A stretch of DNA of 64,000 nucleotides, from the NCBI GenBank assembly GCA_016207165.1, contig JACQQD010000001.1, positions 62,001 to 126,000 on the forward strand, in the 5' to 3' direction. Positions 1 through 8,870 of the stretch are shown here, in pieces; position 1 is the stretch's first letter, and every line of letters starts with the position of its first letter. A program made the position numbers and the translations under genes. The stretch is from Microcaldota archaeon. Lineage in GTDB: Archaea > Micrarchaeota > Micrarchaeia > Norongarragalinales > Norongarragalinaceae. The notes below the pieces were generated by a model. The model did no database searches and had not been told where the DNA came from. It was given only the letters and a program-made list of their open reading frames with translations.

Positions 1-875
1 TTTTCGCCCAAACGGTGGTTTTGGCGGGTTCTGACTGTCTTCGGGCCTATTTTCCGCCTGGCCCTGTTTTTTACTGCGTTGGGCCCCTAAAACCTAAGTC
101 GTTTTTTTCGCGTCCTACTGGTTTTCGGCACCAATTTTTCATCCATCGCCAAAACATGGGCATTTTTTGGTCGATTTTTGGCAAAATTTTCTCGTTATTA
201 TCGGAAGAAAAACACCATTAGTGGAACTTTGGGGTATTGTCCAATATCTTTTTGGTATTGCGTTTACTTACTCTCCCACTCCGTAATGGTGTTTTGATTT
301 TGTGCCTTAGGAATGCATTTGGAGTGGTTTTTGGCTTGCTTTTTTGGTTCTTATCTTCTTTTTGTGTGTTTGGCTTATTTTTGGAGTTGTGTGTTTGCTT
401 TGCGTCTTTTCTGTTTTCTCCAACCACGAGATTTATAAACTCCCTCATTATGGTGTATTGGTTAGTACGGGAATTATCTTGTTTTGATGGAACAAAATTA
501 GCGGAATTGGCGCTTTTAGGGCTTTTTAGGCCAGAATTTCGTTTTGGCCCCCCCAAGTGGCCGGTGAACCTTATTTAATATCATAATGAGGAAACCTAGG
601 TGCTTGGGCGTGTATTCGCGCCCTCTCCTTTTAACCCTTAGTTGTTTATTGTTATGGTGTTTGCTTTATTATATTACTCCAAAATGGTATTTGACTACTT
701 GGTTCCTTTTCAGTGGAACTAATTAGTGCTTTCGGCCTATTTTCGACGGGTACTTTTCATGAAACCCTCAAATTCGGCCTTTTCAAGGCCTCTGGAAGCC
801 CGTATTGGCCGTCGTTTTCCTGAGGTGGTGGGCCAAACAGGCAAATTCAACGCCTTTAGTTCCATTAAAATCAAA

Positions 876-1139
876 CTATTTTCCAGTTTTTTCGGCTTGA
901 AACGACTTATGGTGCAATGAAAACCACTTCATCGAGTCGGCAAATTCTTCGGCTTCCCCGGCTTTGGCGGTTTTAGGCGTCCTAGCGCCTTGCTTTTGGC
1001 CCTTTTCAGCTAAGAGGTTTTGAATGGCTTTGTCCAAGCTACATTTTTTACCGGATTTGGCTTGAATTCGTCCAGCCAATTTTTGAAGCGATTTGTAGGT
1101 CTCATCTTGTACGCGAATCAATTTCGTCATTTCAGTCAC
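876..1139 (-). CDS. Small antitoxin/RHH-like DNA-binding protein (tentative)
   Basis: 87 aa ORF, MTEMTKLIRVQDETYKSLQKLAGRIQAKSGKKCSLDKAIQNLLAEK resembles VapB-type antitoxin N-termini; upstream repeated GTTTAC motifs. Confidence 0.45.
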   Translation of the reverse strand: MTEMTKLIRVQDETYKSLQKLAGRIQAKSGKKCSLDKAIQNLLAEKGQKQGARTPKTAKAGEAEEFADSMKWFSLHHKSFQAEKTGK

Positions 1140-1142
1140 TTA

Positions 1143-1300
1143 TTGTTTACTTTGTGACTTATATTTAATCCTTTTTACCTCTAGAACTCCGATTCTTTTC
1201 TTCATTTTTAATTTGTATTCTTAGTATTTTTTGTTTACTTCATTTAACTGTATTTTGTAAACTATAAATTGTTTACTTTTTAGTATATTTAATTTACTTT
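1143..1300. promoter_or_regulatory. Cluster of GTTTAC / TTGTTTACTTT motifs upstream of the 876-1139 gene
   Basis: TTGTTTACTTT at 1143-1153, TTGTTTACTT at 1231-1240, TTGTTTACTTTT at 1269-1280, ATTTACTTT near 1292-1300; GTAAAC-N8-GTTTAC inverted repeat at ~1257-1276. Confidence 0.4.
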
Positions 1301-2397
1301 CTGTTCTTTGCTTCCGGTAAAAATGAACTCAATTTTTTGAACTTCAAGCCTAAATCTGCCTACTTTTTGCCCAAAACGCTTTTTCCGAGCCTTTATTCCT
1401 ACAAAAATTGGCGCAAACGCGTTTTTTTGCCGTATTCCCTGGTTTTTTTGTTTTAATCCAAAAAAATGCCTATTTTAATCCTTTTTTCTCGGTTTTGGGC
1501 CCTTCTCCAACGGCCTTTCTGATTTCCAGGCCTAATTTCAATTTTTTTGGTGAAAATCTGCCTAGTTTCGATGTTTTTGTGTGTTTTCAAGACATTTAGA
1601 CGGAGTTTTGATCAATTCTCCTCGGATTTTATGTGAAAAACTGCCCATGACCGGTTTTTCCCGCTTTTTTTGGGGTCGGCAACCTATTTTTCAGTATTTT
1701 GAGGTAAAACATGCCTACTCTTGGGTTTTTTTGGCTTGCCTTACGTCTTTTTTTGTCGAAAACTGGCTATTTGACGGGGGTTTTCCTTGTTTTTGAGGTA
1801 AGCCGGGTTGGTTGCGGGCTTGAAATGATTTTCTTTGGCCTCTTGGTCCGTTGGGATTCGGCTTTACTTCTTGTTCTGGGACTGTTTTTGTTTCCCAAGT
1901 AAAAAACGATTTATTTTTGCGTTTTTCTGCCTATGTTTTTTCCTGCCTATTTCGATTGACCCCCGTCCAAACCATCGACATTTATAAAGGCTTTATAAAT
2001 CTCTTTTGGGGTGGCGGGGGTGTGTGTCATGAGCTCTTTGGTTTGAATGTGCCAAATTCCAGGGTTTGGCGATGTTTGGGCGTTTTTGACGGGTTGCTGG
2101 CGGGTCTTGGGATGGCGGGCGTTCCGGTCCGTACAACTTTTGGCGGTATACCGCTGCTAGGGGTGGCGGGGGGTTTGGGGCGGTCACGTAGTAAATGGCG
2201 TTCGGGCATCCTTGGCGTTGGCCTGCGTCAAATTGTTTTCCGTTGGTTTTGTGTTCGTGGAATTAGGTTCGCATGTCTGCTCTTGCACGCGTTTCTGTGT
2301 TTTTTTTTCTCTTGGTTTTTCGGTAACTTCCGGGCTGTTTGTGTTTTTTGACGTGGTGGCTTTCTTTATTGAACGCGGGTGAATCATAGTATTCGGT

Positions 2398-5010
2398 ATG
2401 TCCTTTGATCCGTCGCTGTACCTTCACTCCGAGGTCCTGCATTTGGCAAAGCGGCGGGGGTTTGAGTCTTTTACTTTGGTTCAGCAGAAGGCGTTTCCGG
2501 AGGTGGCGGCGGGAAAAAACGTGTTGGTCATGGCGCCGACGGGTTTTGGAAAGACGGAGGCGGCCATGCTGCCGATTTTGTCCAAGTTGGTCCAGGAGAA
2601 AGGCGAGGGGGTTCAGTGTCTGTACATTACGCCGTTGCGCGCCTTGAATCGGGACATGTTGTCGCGCATGGAGTTTTTCTGCAAGATGCTGGGGTTGCGC
2701 TTGGGGGTGCGGCATGGGGACACGACGGCGTACGAGCGCGTCAAACAAAAAGAGCAGCCTCCCCACGTCTTGATCACTACGCCGGAGAGTCTGGGCGCGC
2801 TTTTGGTGGCCGGCATGCGGGACTCTTTGGTCAACGTCCGGTTTGTGGTGGTCGATGAAGTCCATGAATTGGCGTACTCCAAGCGGGGCGTGCAGTTGAA
2901 CTTGGCGTTGATTCGGCTGGGGTTGTTGGCCCCGTTTCAAGTCATTGGGTTGTCCGCCACGGTTTCGGCTCCAAGGGACGTGGCGGCGTTTTTGGGGGAA
3001 GGCGTGGGGGTGGTGGACGCGTCGGAGTTGCGGTCGCTGGATTTGTCGGTGGAGTACCCCAAAAAAGCGGTGGCCATGGAAGGGTTGAAACCGGATACGG
3101 CCGCCCGGTTGGTGCGGTTGGAGCAACTCATTGCGTCGCACGGCAAGACGTTGGTGTTCGTCAACACGCGGTTCATGGCTGAAGCGTTGGGGGCCTTGCT
3201 TCGGCCGCTTTTGGGCGAGGATTTTGCTGTTCACCACTCGTCGTTGTCCAAGGAGGCCCGTCTGGAATCCGAGGAGGCGTTCAAGAAAGGGCAACTCAAG
3301 GCCTTGGTCTGCACGTCTTCCCTTGAACTAGGCATGGACATTGGGGACGTGGACTTGGTGGTTCAAGTGGGTTCCCCCCGCCAGGTCACGCGGTTGGTTC
3401 AGCGGGTGGGGCGGTCGGGTCACAAGCATCATTTGACGCCCAAAGGCGTGGTTTTGGCGTTGGATGAGTTGGATGAATTGGAGGCGAAGGTGTTGGTGGA
3501 CTTGGCGCATGCGCGTTTGTTGGAGCCGCAGGCGCCGCGGTTGGGCTGTTTGGACGTGTTGGCGCACCAAATCTGTGGGCTGGCGCTTGAATTTGGCCGC
3601 ATCCGCTTGGAGGGCGTGGTCAAGAACTTTCGGACATCCCGCCTTTATGCCGGGTTGCTGGTTTCTGTTGCTAAAAAGGTGGTCGGTCAGCTGGTTTCGG
3701 AGGGGTTGCTGGCTTTTGACGGCGAGTTTTTGGAGCCGACCAAGCGGACGAAGTTTTACTATTACGAGAATTTGAGCACGATTTCGGATCTCAAGAAGGT
3801 GTTCGTCAAGAACGCGGAGTCCAACAAGAACGTGGCGCTTTTGGATGACGTGTTCGTGTCGAATTATTTGCAGGTTGGCGTCGCGTTCATCGCACGGGGC
3901 CGCGCGTGGCGGGTTTTAAGCATGGTGGACGATGAGTTGGTCGTCGAGCCGTCAAAAGACGTGTCGGCGGCCATTCCGGATTGGGTGGGGGAAGAAATTC
4001 CAGTGGCCCGGGGGGTGGCCGCCAAAGTCGCCGGCGCGCTTTCCGAGGGGTCTACGGCGTTTGGTAAAAAGCAGGCCGCGTTTTTCGTGCCGTCGGCTTC
4101 GGAGTGGGTGGTGGAATCCGAGGGCCCGGTGGTCGTGGTGCACTCTTTTTTGGGCCACCGCGGCAACGAAGCCCTTGCAAAACTGTTGGCGTTTTCTTTG
4201 GCGGCCAAAGGCAAATCGGTTCGGACGCGGGCGGGCGCGTACCACGTCTTGGTTGAATTTGGAAAGTCGGCGGACGCGGAGGCGGTGGCGGCCGTTCTTT
4301 TGGTTTGGCGCCAAAAAAGCGTGGCCGCGTTCCTCAAAACGCATTTGGTGGATTCGCCTTTGTTCGCGTCGCGGTTCGTGCACGTGGCCAAGCGGTTCGG
4401 TTTCCTGCAAAAAGACCGGGACTACCAAGCCGTTTCCGTCAAAAAGTTGGCGGCGGTGATGAAAGATTCCGTGATTGCCGAGGAAGTCTTCGCCGAATTG
4501 TTTTACGAGAAGCTGGACGTTTCAACGCTGGAATCGGCGTTGTCTTCGTTTCGCGTTTCGGTTCGGCCGTCGGGTTTTTCGCCTTTGGCCCGGCACGCCG
4601 TGGCGTTGGGTGGTTTCAGCGAACTGATTACGGCGGCGGAGCCGACGGAGAAGGTGGTGGCCGCGTTTGCCGAGGAATTGCGGTCTAAAAAGATTCAATT
4701 GCATTGCGGGTACTGCAACCAGCGCTTCACGAAATCCTTGGGCTTTTTGGAGGAGGCCCAATGCCTGTTTTGCGGGTCGCCTCGGATTTTTCCGGAGACC
4801 TATTCGGCGAAAAAAGACCAGCGCGTGGTCATGGATTTGGTGGCGGCGTACGGAAAAAACGCGTTGGTTGCGTTGAGTGCGTATGGCGTTGGGCCGGAGG
4901 CGGCCAAGCGCATTCTTTCACGGCTGCACAAGTCGGAGGACGACTTGTTTTACGACTTGCTTCAAGCCCAGAAGGATTTCATTCGGACGAAGAAGTTCTG
5001 GAAGGTCTAG
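2398..5010 (+). CDS. lhr: Lhr-like superfamily 2 DEAD/DEAH helicase
   Basis: APTGFGKTEA Walker A, VVDEVHEL (DEVH), LSATVSAP, QRVGRSGH motif VI; 870 aa; CxxC pairs near C-terminus. Confidence 0.9.
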   Translation: MSFDPSLYLHSEVLHLAKRRGFESFTLVQQKAFPEVAAGKNVLVMAPTGFGKTEAAMLPILSKLVQEKGEGVQCLYITPLRALNRDMLSRMEFFCKMLGLRLGVRHGDTTAYERVKQKEQPPHVLITTPESLGALLVAGMRDSLVNVRFVVVDEVHELAYSKRGVQLNLALIRLGLLAPFQVIGLSATVSAPRDVAAFLGEGVGVVDASELRSLDLSVEYPKKAVAMEGLKPDTAARLVRLEQLIASHGKTLVFVNTRFMAEALGALLRPLLGEDFAVHHSSLSKEARLESEEAFKKGQLKALVCTSSLELGMDIGDVDLVVQVGSPRQVTRLVQRVGRSGHKHHLTPKGVVLALDELDELEAKVLVDLAHARLLEPQAPRLGCLDVLAHQICGLALEFGRIRLEGVVKNFRTSRLYAGLLVSVAKKVVGQLVSEGLLAFDGEFLEPTKRTKFYYYENLSTISDLKKVFVKNAESNKNVALLDDVFVSNYLQVGVAFIARGRAWRVLSMVDDELVVEPSKDVSAAIPDWVGEEIPVARGVAAKVAGALSEGSTAFGKKQAAFFVPSASEWVVESEGPVVVVHSFLGHRGNEALAKLLAFSLAAKGKSVRTRAGAYHVLVEFGKSADAEAVAAVLLVWRQKSVAAFLKTHLVDSPLFASRFVHVAKRFGFLQKDRDYQAVSVKKLAAVMKDSVIAEEVFAELFYEKLDVSTLESALSSFRVSVRPSGFSPLARHAVALGGFSELITAAEPTEKVVAAFAEELRSKKIQLHCGYCNQRFTKSLGFLEEAQCLFCGSPRIFPETYSAKKDQRVVMDLVAAYGKNALVALSAYGVGPEAAKRILSRLHKSEDDLFYDLLQAQKDFIRTKKFWKV

Positions 5011-5269
5011 CTTTCCTTGTAAAATGCACGGCGCGCCAGACAGTGGTGTTGGGTGCGCCAAACCGCATGCGGTGCGCGAGTGAGATTCCCTCGCGTTGCC
5101 GTTCTTTGATTACTCGGTCAATCCATATGGGTAGCGAGGCTTCCATGAAGCCGATTTTTCTGCCGGTAAGTCTCGCATACGGAATGTAGACGCCGTGGCC
5201 TTTGACTTGGGCGTAAATCTTGTTTTCTAAAAGAATTTTTCGGAGGGCGTTCGCCGCGTCTTCGGGCAT
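4979..5269 (-). CDS. Conserved-looking hypothetical protein
   Basis: 96 aa ORF, overlaps the 3' end of the helicase gene convergently. Confidence 0.45.
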   Translation of the reverse strand: MPEDAANALRKILLENKIYAQVKGHGVYIPYARLTGRKIGFMEASLPIWIDRVIKERQREGISLAHRMRFGAPNTTVWRAVHFTRKARPSRTSSSE

Positions 5270-5333
5270 GTGGGTTTTGTTTTGCGGCGCGGCATTTATG
5301 GGTTTTCGTTTGGTTTAACCGTGCGGTTTTGTT

Positions 5334-5762
5334 TTACTTGCGCGTTTGCTGCATGCGTCGGTTGTGGACCAAGAGCGCGATTTGGGCTTCGATGTGAGGG
5401 TTGCGGCCGCCTTGCCGGCGGAGGCTGGCCACAGCGTCTTGAAATTCTTCATCCGTATCGGCTCTGGCCGCGTCCAGAAAGTGGCTGGCGTTGAGGTTGG
5501 ACAAGTTGGCGGCATTGGCGGTTCGACCGGCTTGCGTGTTTCCAAGCCCTTGTCGCCGCAATAGGTTCAACAGTTCTTGGGGGCTTCGTGCTCGTCGGAC
5601 TGCGTTGGAGGGAAGCCGCCACGCCGAGTGGTTGGCGGAGGGGCGGGTCGTCGAACGGGTGGGTGGCTGGCTCATGCGCGGGGCTTGAAGAGTGGGTCGC
5701 GTATTTCGTGCGGCGGCGGAATGGTGCGTGGGCGGGCGCCGGGCACTGGTTTTAACGGCCAT
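5334..5762 (-). CDS. Hypothetical low-complexity protein (last ORF of Ub-like operon?)
   Basis: 142 aa (or 114 aa from M at 5678); same strand, 23 nt after the preceding small ORF; Arg/Ala/Asn rich. Confidence 0.4.
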   Translation of the reverse strand: MAVKTSARRPPTHHSAAARNTRPTLQAPRMSQPPTRSTTRPSANHSAWRLPSNAVRRARSPQELLNLLRRQGLGNTQAGRTANAANLSNLNASHFLDAARADTDEEFQDAVASLRRQGGRNPHIEAQIALLVHNRRMQQTRK

Positions 5763-5785
5763 GGTTGGCTTTTTTCTGGCCGGCT

Positions 5786-5911
5786 TTATTTGGTTTTGCT
5801 TTGGTTGGGTGCGGGATGCTTTTCCAGGAAGTCGTAGTCGTCTTCCGTCGGCGGCTTTTTTTCTTCCAAGGCGGGTTCCGTGACGTGCACGATGCGGGGT
5901 TTGCCGTTCAT
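5786..5911 (-). CDS. 41-aa acidic small protein
   Basis: MNGKPRIVHVTEPALEEKKPPTEDDYDFLEKHPAPNQSKTK; start overlaps the upstream stop (TGATG); not in the supplied track because short. Confidence 0.45.
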   Translation of the reverse strand: MNGKPRIVHVTEPALEEKKPPTEDDYDFLEKHPAPNQSKTK

Positions 5912-6327
5912 CAGTTGTCGGACACCTTTCCAGGCTTGAATTCAGTGGGTTTGGGTTTGCTTTTGGGCGTGCTTGAATACGTCCCCGCGTTTTGCCTCGT
6001 GATTCTCACCAAACCCTTGGCTCGCAGAAGTTCCAGGATTTCGTTGGATTCGTGGAGGGCCAGGGGTTGGTGGAGTTGAATGTATTGGCGTCGGGTGTTG
6101 GGTTCGTCGTACTCCTCGCCCACAACGACGAGTTGGGTTTCCGTTTGGAGGAGGGTCAATTTCTCGTTGATGCCTTCAACGCCGCCCTTGAAGGGGTGGA
6201 GGGTCACCGGAATTTTTACTTGGAGGGCTCCGGACACGGATTGAGTGGCGTGGGCTTGGTTCCAGTGGATTTGTTGAATGTCGCCGTAGCGGTGTAGGTT
6301 CTCGATTTCTCGGATTAGGTTTTTCAC
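5911..6327 (-). CDS. Uncharacterised protein in the Ub-like operon
   Basis: 138 aa; ATG overlaps stop of the E2 gene; same strand and operon. Confidence 0.75.
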   Translation of the reverse strand: MKNLIREIENLHRYGDIQQIHWNQAHATQSVSGALQVKIPVTLHPFKGGVEGINEKLTLLQTETQLVVVGEEYDEPNTRRQYIQLHQPLALHESNEILELLRAKGLVRITRQNAGTYSSTPKSKPKPTEFKPGKVSDN

Positions 6328-6788
6328 AGTCCGACCACCCTCGGCCCTTTGGGTTTGTGTTGCGGCAAGTCTTGGTGTTCCAGGTAGTACCTCGCCGCCT
6401 CTTCGTTCAGGGGGCTTTGGGGGTTGGGGTTCTTGAGCAATTGGATGAGGCCGTTTACGACGCTTACGAGGTTCTGGCCTTCACTCCACTCGTTGACGAG
6501 TTGGATGCACACTACGCCCACGCCTGGGTGGATGTTGGGGTGGAAAATGGGGGTCAGCCAGAACGCCATGAGTCCGCCGGGGTAGGGGTAGTCGCGGTTG
6601 AGTTCAATGCGGACGGAGTGCTGGCTTCGTGGCACGATGGAACCGTTTTGCTGGGCGAGGCCGGGGCCTTGGATGGAGACGGTGTACGTGGTCAAGTCAG
6701 GGGTGACGTCGAATCGGATGCCGGCGGCTCTCATTTCCGCGCACTCGCTTTCCAGGCGTCGCTTCCAGATGGCTTCGGGCAGTTGCAT
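6324..6788 (-). CDS. E2 ubiquitin-conjugating enzyme (UBC fold)
   Basis: 154 aa; PYPGGLMAFWLTPIFHPNIHPGVGVVCIQLVNEWSEGQNLVSVVNGLIQLLKNPNPQSPLNEEAARYY reproduces HPN, catalytic Cys, Trp and NP..PLN signatures of E2s. Confidence 0.95.
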   Translation of the reverse strand: MQLPEAIWKRRLESECAEMRAAGIRFDVTPDLTTYTVSIQGPGLAQQNGSIVPRSQHSVRIELNRDYPYPGGLMAFWLTPIFHPNIHPGVGVVCIQLVNEWSEGQNLVSVVNGLIQLLKNPNPQSPLNEEAARYYLEHQDLPQHKPKGPRVVGL

Positions 6789-6795
6789 GCGTTTT

Positions 6796-7287
6796 TCACG
6801 TGGGTTCGACGTTAATGTTTTCCGTGTATCTTTTTAGTTTTTCTGCTTGCCGCAGCCACGTTTTTCGGGTGGGCCGGGCGTGGATTCGGAAATTCACGAC
6901 GGCATTTTCAGGAACGCGCAGGCCGGCGTCTTGTCCCCAGGCGGGCAGGGTGTCTTCAATGCCGATTCCGGTGACTTGGACGCGATGGGTGCCTCCGAGG
7001 TGGCGTTGGAGGCGTTGCTCCAAGTGGCGGCGGATGGCCAGCACGACGTCGGCTTCCTGAGGGGTCGGCATCCAATCTTGTTCTTTGGACGGCGTCCAGG
7101 TGGATGGATTTGAGAGTACCGCGTTTCGGTACGCGTCCTGAATTTTTTTTGGGACTTGTCCCGTCCATCGGGCGGTGGCACGGATGGTGACGTTGAATTC
7201 GTCGCCTTTGGGTACGGCGTCCACGGAAAGAATGGTTGTTTCAGTCAATGGCTTGAACAACAAGAGGCGTTCCAAGGCGCGCAGCAT
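6796..7287 (-). CDS. Uncharacterised protein in the Ub-like operon
   Basis: 163 aa; between Ubl (stop 10 nt upstream) and E2 (start 7 nt downstream). Confidence 0.75.
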   Translation of the reverse strand: MLRALERLLLFKPLTETTILSVDAVPKGDEFNVTIRATARWTGQVPKKIQDAYRNAVLSNPSTWTPSKEQDWMPTPQEADVVLAIRRHLEQRLQRHLGGTHRVQVTGIGIEDTLPAWGQDAGLRVPENAVVNFRIHARPTRKTWLRQAEKLKRYTENINVEPT

Positions 7288-7297
7288 GGTGTGGGGT

Positions 7298-7540
7298 TTA
7301 CCCGCCGGTGGGGTCCGGCATCAGCAAAAGCTGGTCGTTTTCCTTGAGTCCCGCTTCTTGGACGGTGACTTCCGGGCCCAGGATCTTGTGGTCGGCTGTG
7401 GCCAACACGAAGCGGTCTTTGAGTTTGAGGCTCTCGGAAAGCACGTCCAAAATCGAGGAAACGGTAAACGCGGGTTCGACGGCAACCACGATTTCCTTTC
7501 CGGACGTCGTGTGCATGATGGTCACGTTGAATTCACTCAT
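7298..7540 (-). CDS. Ubiquitin-like modifier with C-terminal Gly-Gly
   Basis: 80 aa MSEFNVTIMHTTSGKEIVVAVEPAFTVSSILDVLSESLKLKDRFVLATADHKILGPEVTVQEAGLKENDQLLLMPDPTGG; Ub-like order (strand-strand-helix, ...L.ENDQLLLMP) and terminal GG; operonic with E2. Confidence 0.88.
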   Translation of the reverse strand: MSEFNVTIMHTTSGKEIVVAVEPAFTVSSILDVLSESLKLKDRFVLATADHKILGPEVTVQEAGLKENDQLLLMPDPTGG

Positions 7541-7653
7541 GAAGGATTGCACCTCTTTAGCGGTTTTTCTTTTCACTCTTGACTCTTAAATGCGTGTTGG
7601 TCGGCCTCTGGCGCGAAACCTTGATTAACGCCTGCTGGCAAACGGTTCGTATC

Positions 7654-8427
7654 ATGGACAAACCCAAGATCGTGTCGGTGTCCGGCGCGGATTCAGACCA
7701 AACACAGCGGGACGCGTTGGGGGTGCCCCCGTTGCCTGGCGGCGAACCGCAGCCAAAAAGGTCGTCTCCGGAAACCCGACTCGTGGCCCCCCCAAACCTG
7801 CAACGCGGGCAGACGAATCAATCAAGCCTTCAACCCAAGCAAACGGTTCTTCAACCCGCATTTGAATCCGAGTCCGAAATTCCTCCGGAACGAATGACGC
7901 CGGAATCGCCGCTTGTTTCACAACCCGTTTCCAGAACGCAGACGGAATCCGAAGTTTCAATGCCGCGTCCTGTCGCGGAGCCGTCACCATCGAAACCGGA
8001 AAACCCGGAGCAATCCACGCCGGGTGCCACTTCCAAACCGCCGGACCCGCTTGCTGTGGAGCCGGAGCAACCCGTGGTTCAAGTCCGGCCCGTTTTGTCC
8101 GACCCCGTTTCGGCGCCGCCGTGGGTGGCGCGGAACCAGCCGCGTCCGAAAGTGTTTATGCGTCCCGAGTTTGACGACCGCGAGGACGAGGCGTTGGCCC
8201 GCGACTTGTTGTCTGATTCAAAGCCCCGCATCGTGGCCCGCCGGGACGTGGCCCAGGAATACCGTGAACAGGCTTCCCGTGACATTCTGCCACCGTCCCC
8301 GCCTCCGCATCCGTTGACCATGGACGAGCAGCGGGCGCACGCCAAGGGGCTGGCGCAGAAAATCCACGAGGGAAAACAGTCGGAAGGCTTTTTCTCGAAA
8401 CTCAAACGCAGGCTTGGGTGGCCGTAG
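7654..8427 (+). CDS. Proline-rich, probably disordered protein upstream of JAMM protease
   Basis: 257 aa from MDKPKIVSVSGAD; Pro/Ser/Glu-rich; overlaps JAMM start; C-term FFSKLKRRLGWP. Confidence 0.75.
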   Translation: MDKPKIVSVSGADSDQTQRDALGVPPLPGGEPQPKRSSPETRLVAPPNLQRGQTNQSSLQPKQTVLQPAFESESEIPPERMTPESPLVSQPVSRTQTESEVSMPRPVAEPSPSKPENPEQSTPGATSKPPDPLAVEPEQPVVQVRPVLSDPVSAPPWVARNQPRPKVFMRPEFDDREDEALARDLLSDSKPRIVARRDVAQEYREQASRDILPPSPPPHPLTMDEQRAHAKGLAQKIHEGKQSEGFFSKLKRRLGWP

Positions 8428-8870
8428 CCTTGTACGACGTGTACTTGTCTGCGGACGTGGTGGAAAAAGCCCAAACGCATTTCCGCACCGCCGCGTCCCG
8501 GGGCAAGGAAGCCATGGGCTTGTTGTTGGGGTCCGCCTTCGTCTGGAACGGCAACCCGTATGCCGTGGCGGAACGGTACGTGACGGCGTCCAACGACGCG
8601 ACGGCGGTCAGCGTTCGCTTTTCTCGCGAGGCGTTTTCCGATCTTTCCAAAAAACTCAACGGCTTTCGCGTGGTGGGCTGGACGCACAGCCATCCCGACT
8701 ACGGGTGTTTTCTGTCGTCCACCGACGTGGCGACGCAGGAATCGTTTTTTTCGGAGGACTTCCATTTTGCGTTCGTCGTGGACCCGGTGCGCGGCGAAAA
8801 GAAATGCTTCAAAGTGCGAAACGGTCAAAGCGTGCCCGTGGGTTTCGCCGTGATTCGGAGGAAGCGCTAA
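8418..8870 (+). CDS. JAMM/MPN+ metalloprotease (Rpn11-like deubiquitinase)
   Basis: HSHPDYGCFLSSTD = HxHPx(6)SxxD-type motif with upstream E in KEAMGLLLG; 150 aa, GTG start. Confidence 0.92.
   Translation: MAVALYDVYLSADVVEKAQTHFRTAASRGKEAMGLLLGSAFVWNGNPYAVAERYVTASNDATAVSVRFSREAFSDLSKKLNGFRVVGWTHSHPDYGCFLSSTDVATQESFFSEDFHFAFVVDPVRGEKKCFKVRNGQSVPVGFAVIRRKR

Noticed and set aside
218-578. Overlapping 112-aa (-) and 113-aa (+) ORFs
   Set aside because: Both are composition-driven (Lys/Asn-rich or Phe/Leu-rich) in a T-rich segment; no family recognised and no basis to choose.
1851-2351. 166-aa plus-strand ORF upstream of the helicase
   Set aside because: Phe/Cys/Gly/Arg-rich translation of a T/G-rich tract with no motif; likely spurious.
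2263-3294. 343-aa minus-strand ORF
   Set aside because: Antisense to the Lhr helicase; His/Arg/Gln-rich shadow composition typical of opposite-frame ORFs in this codon usage.
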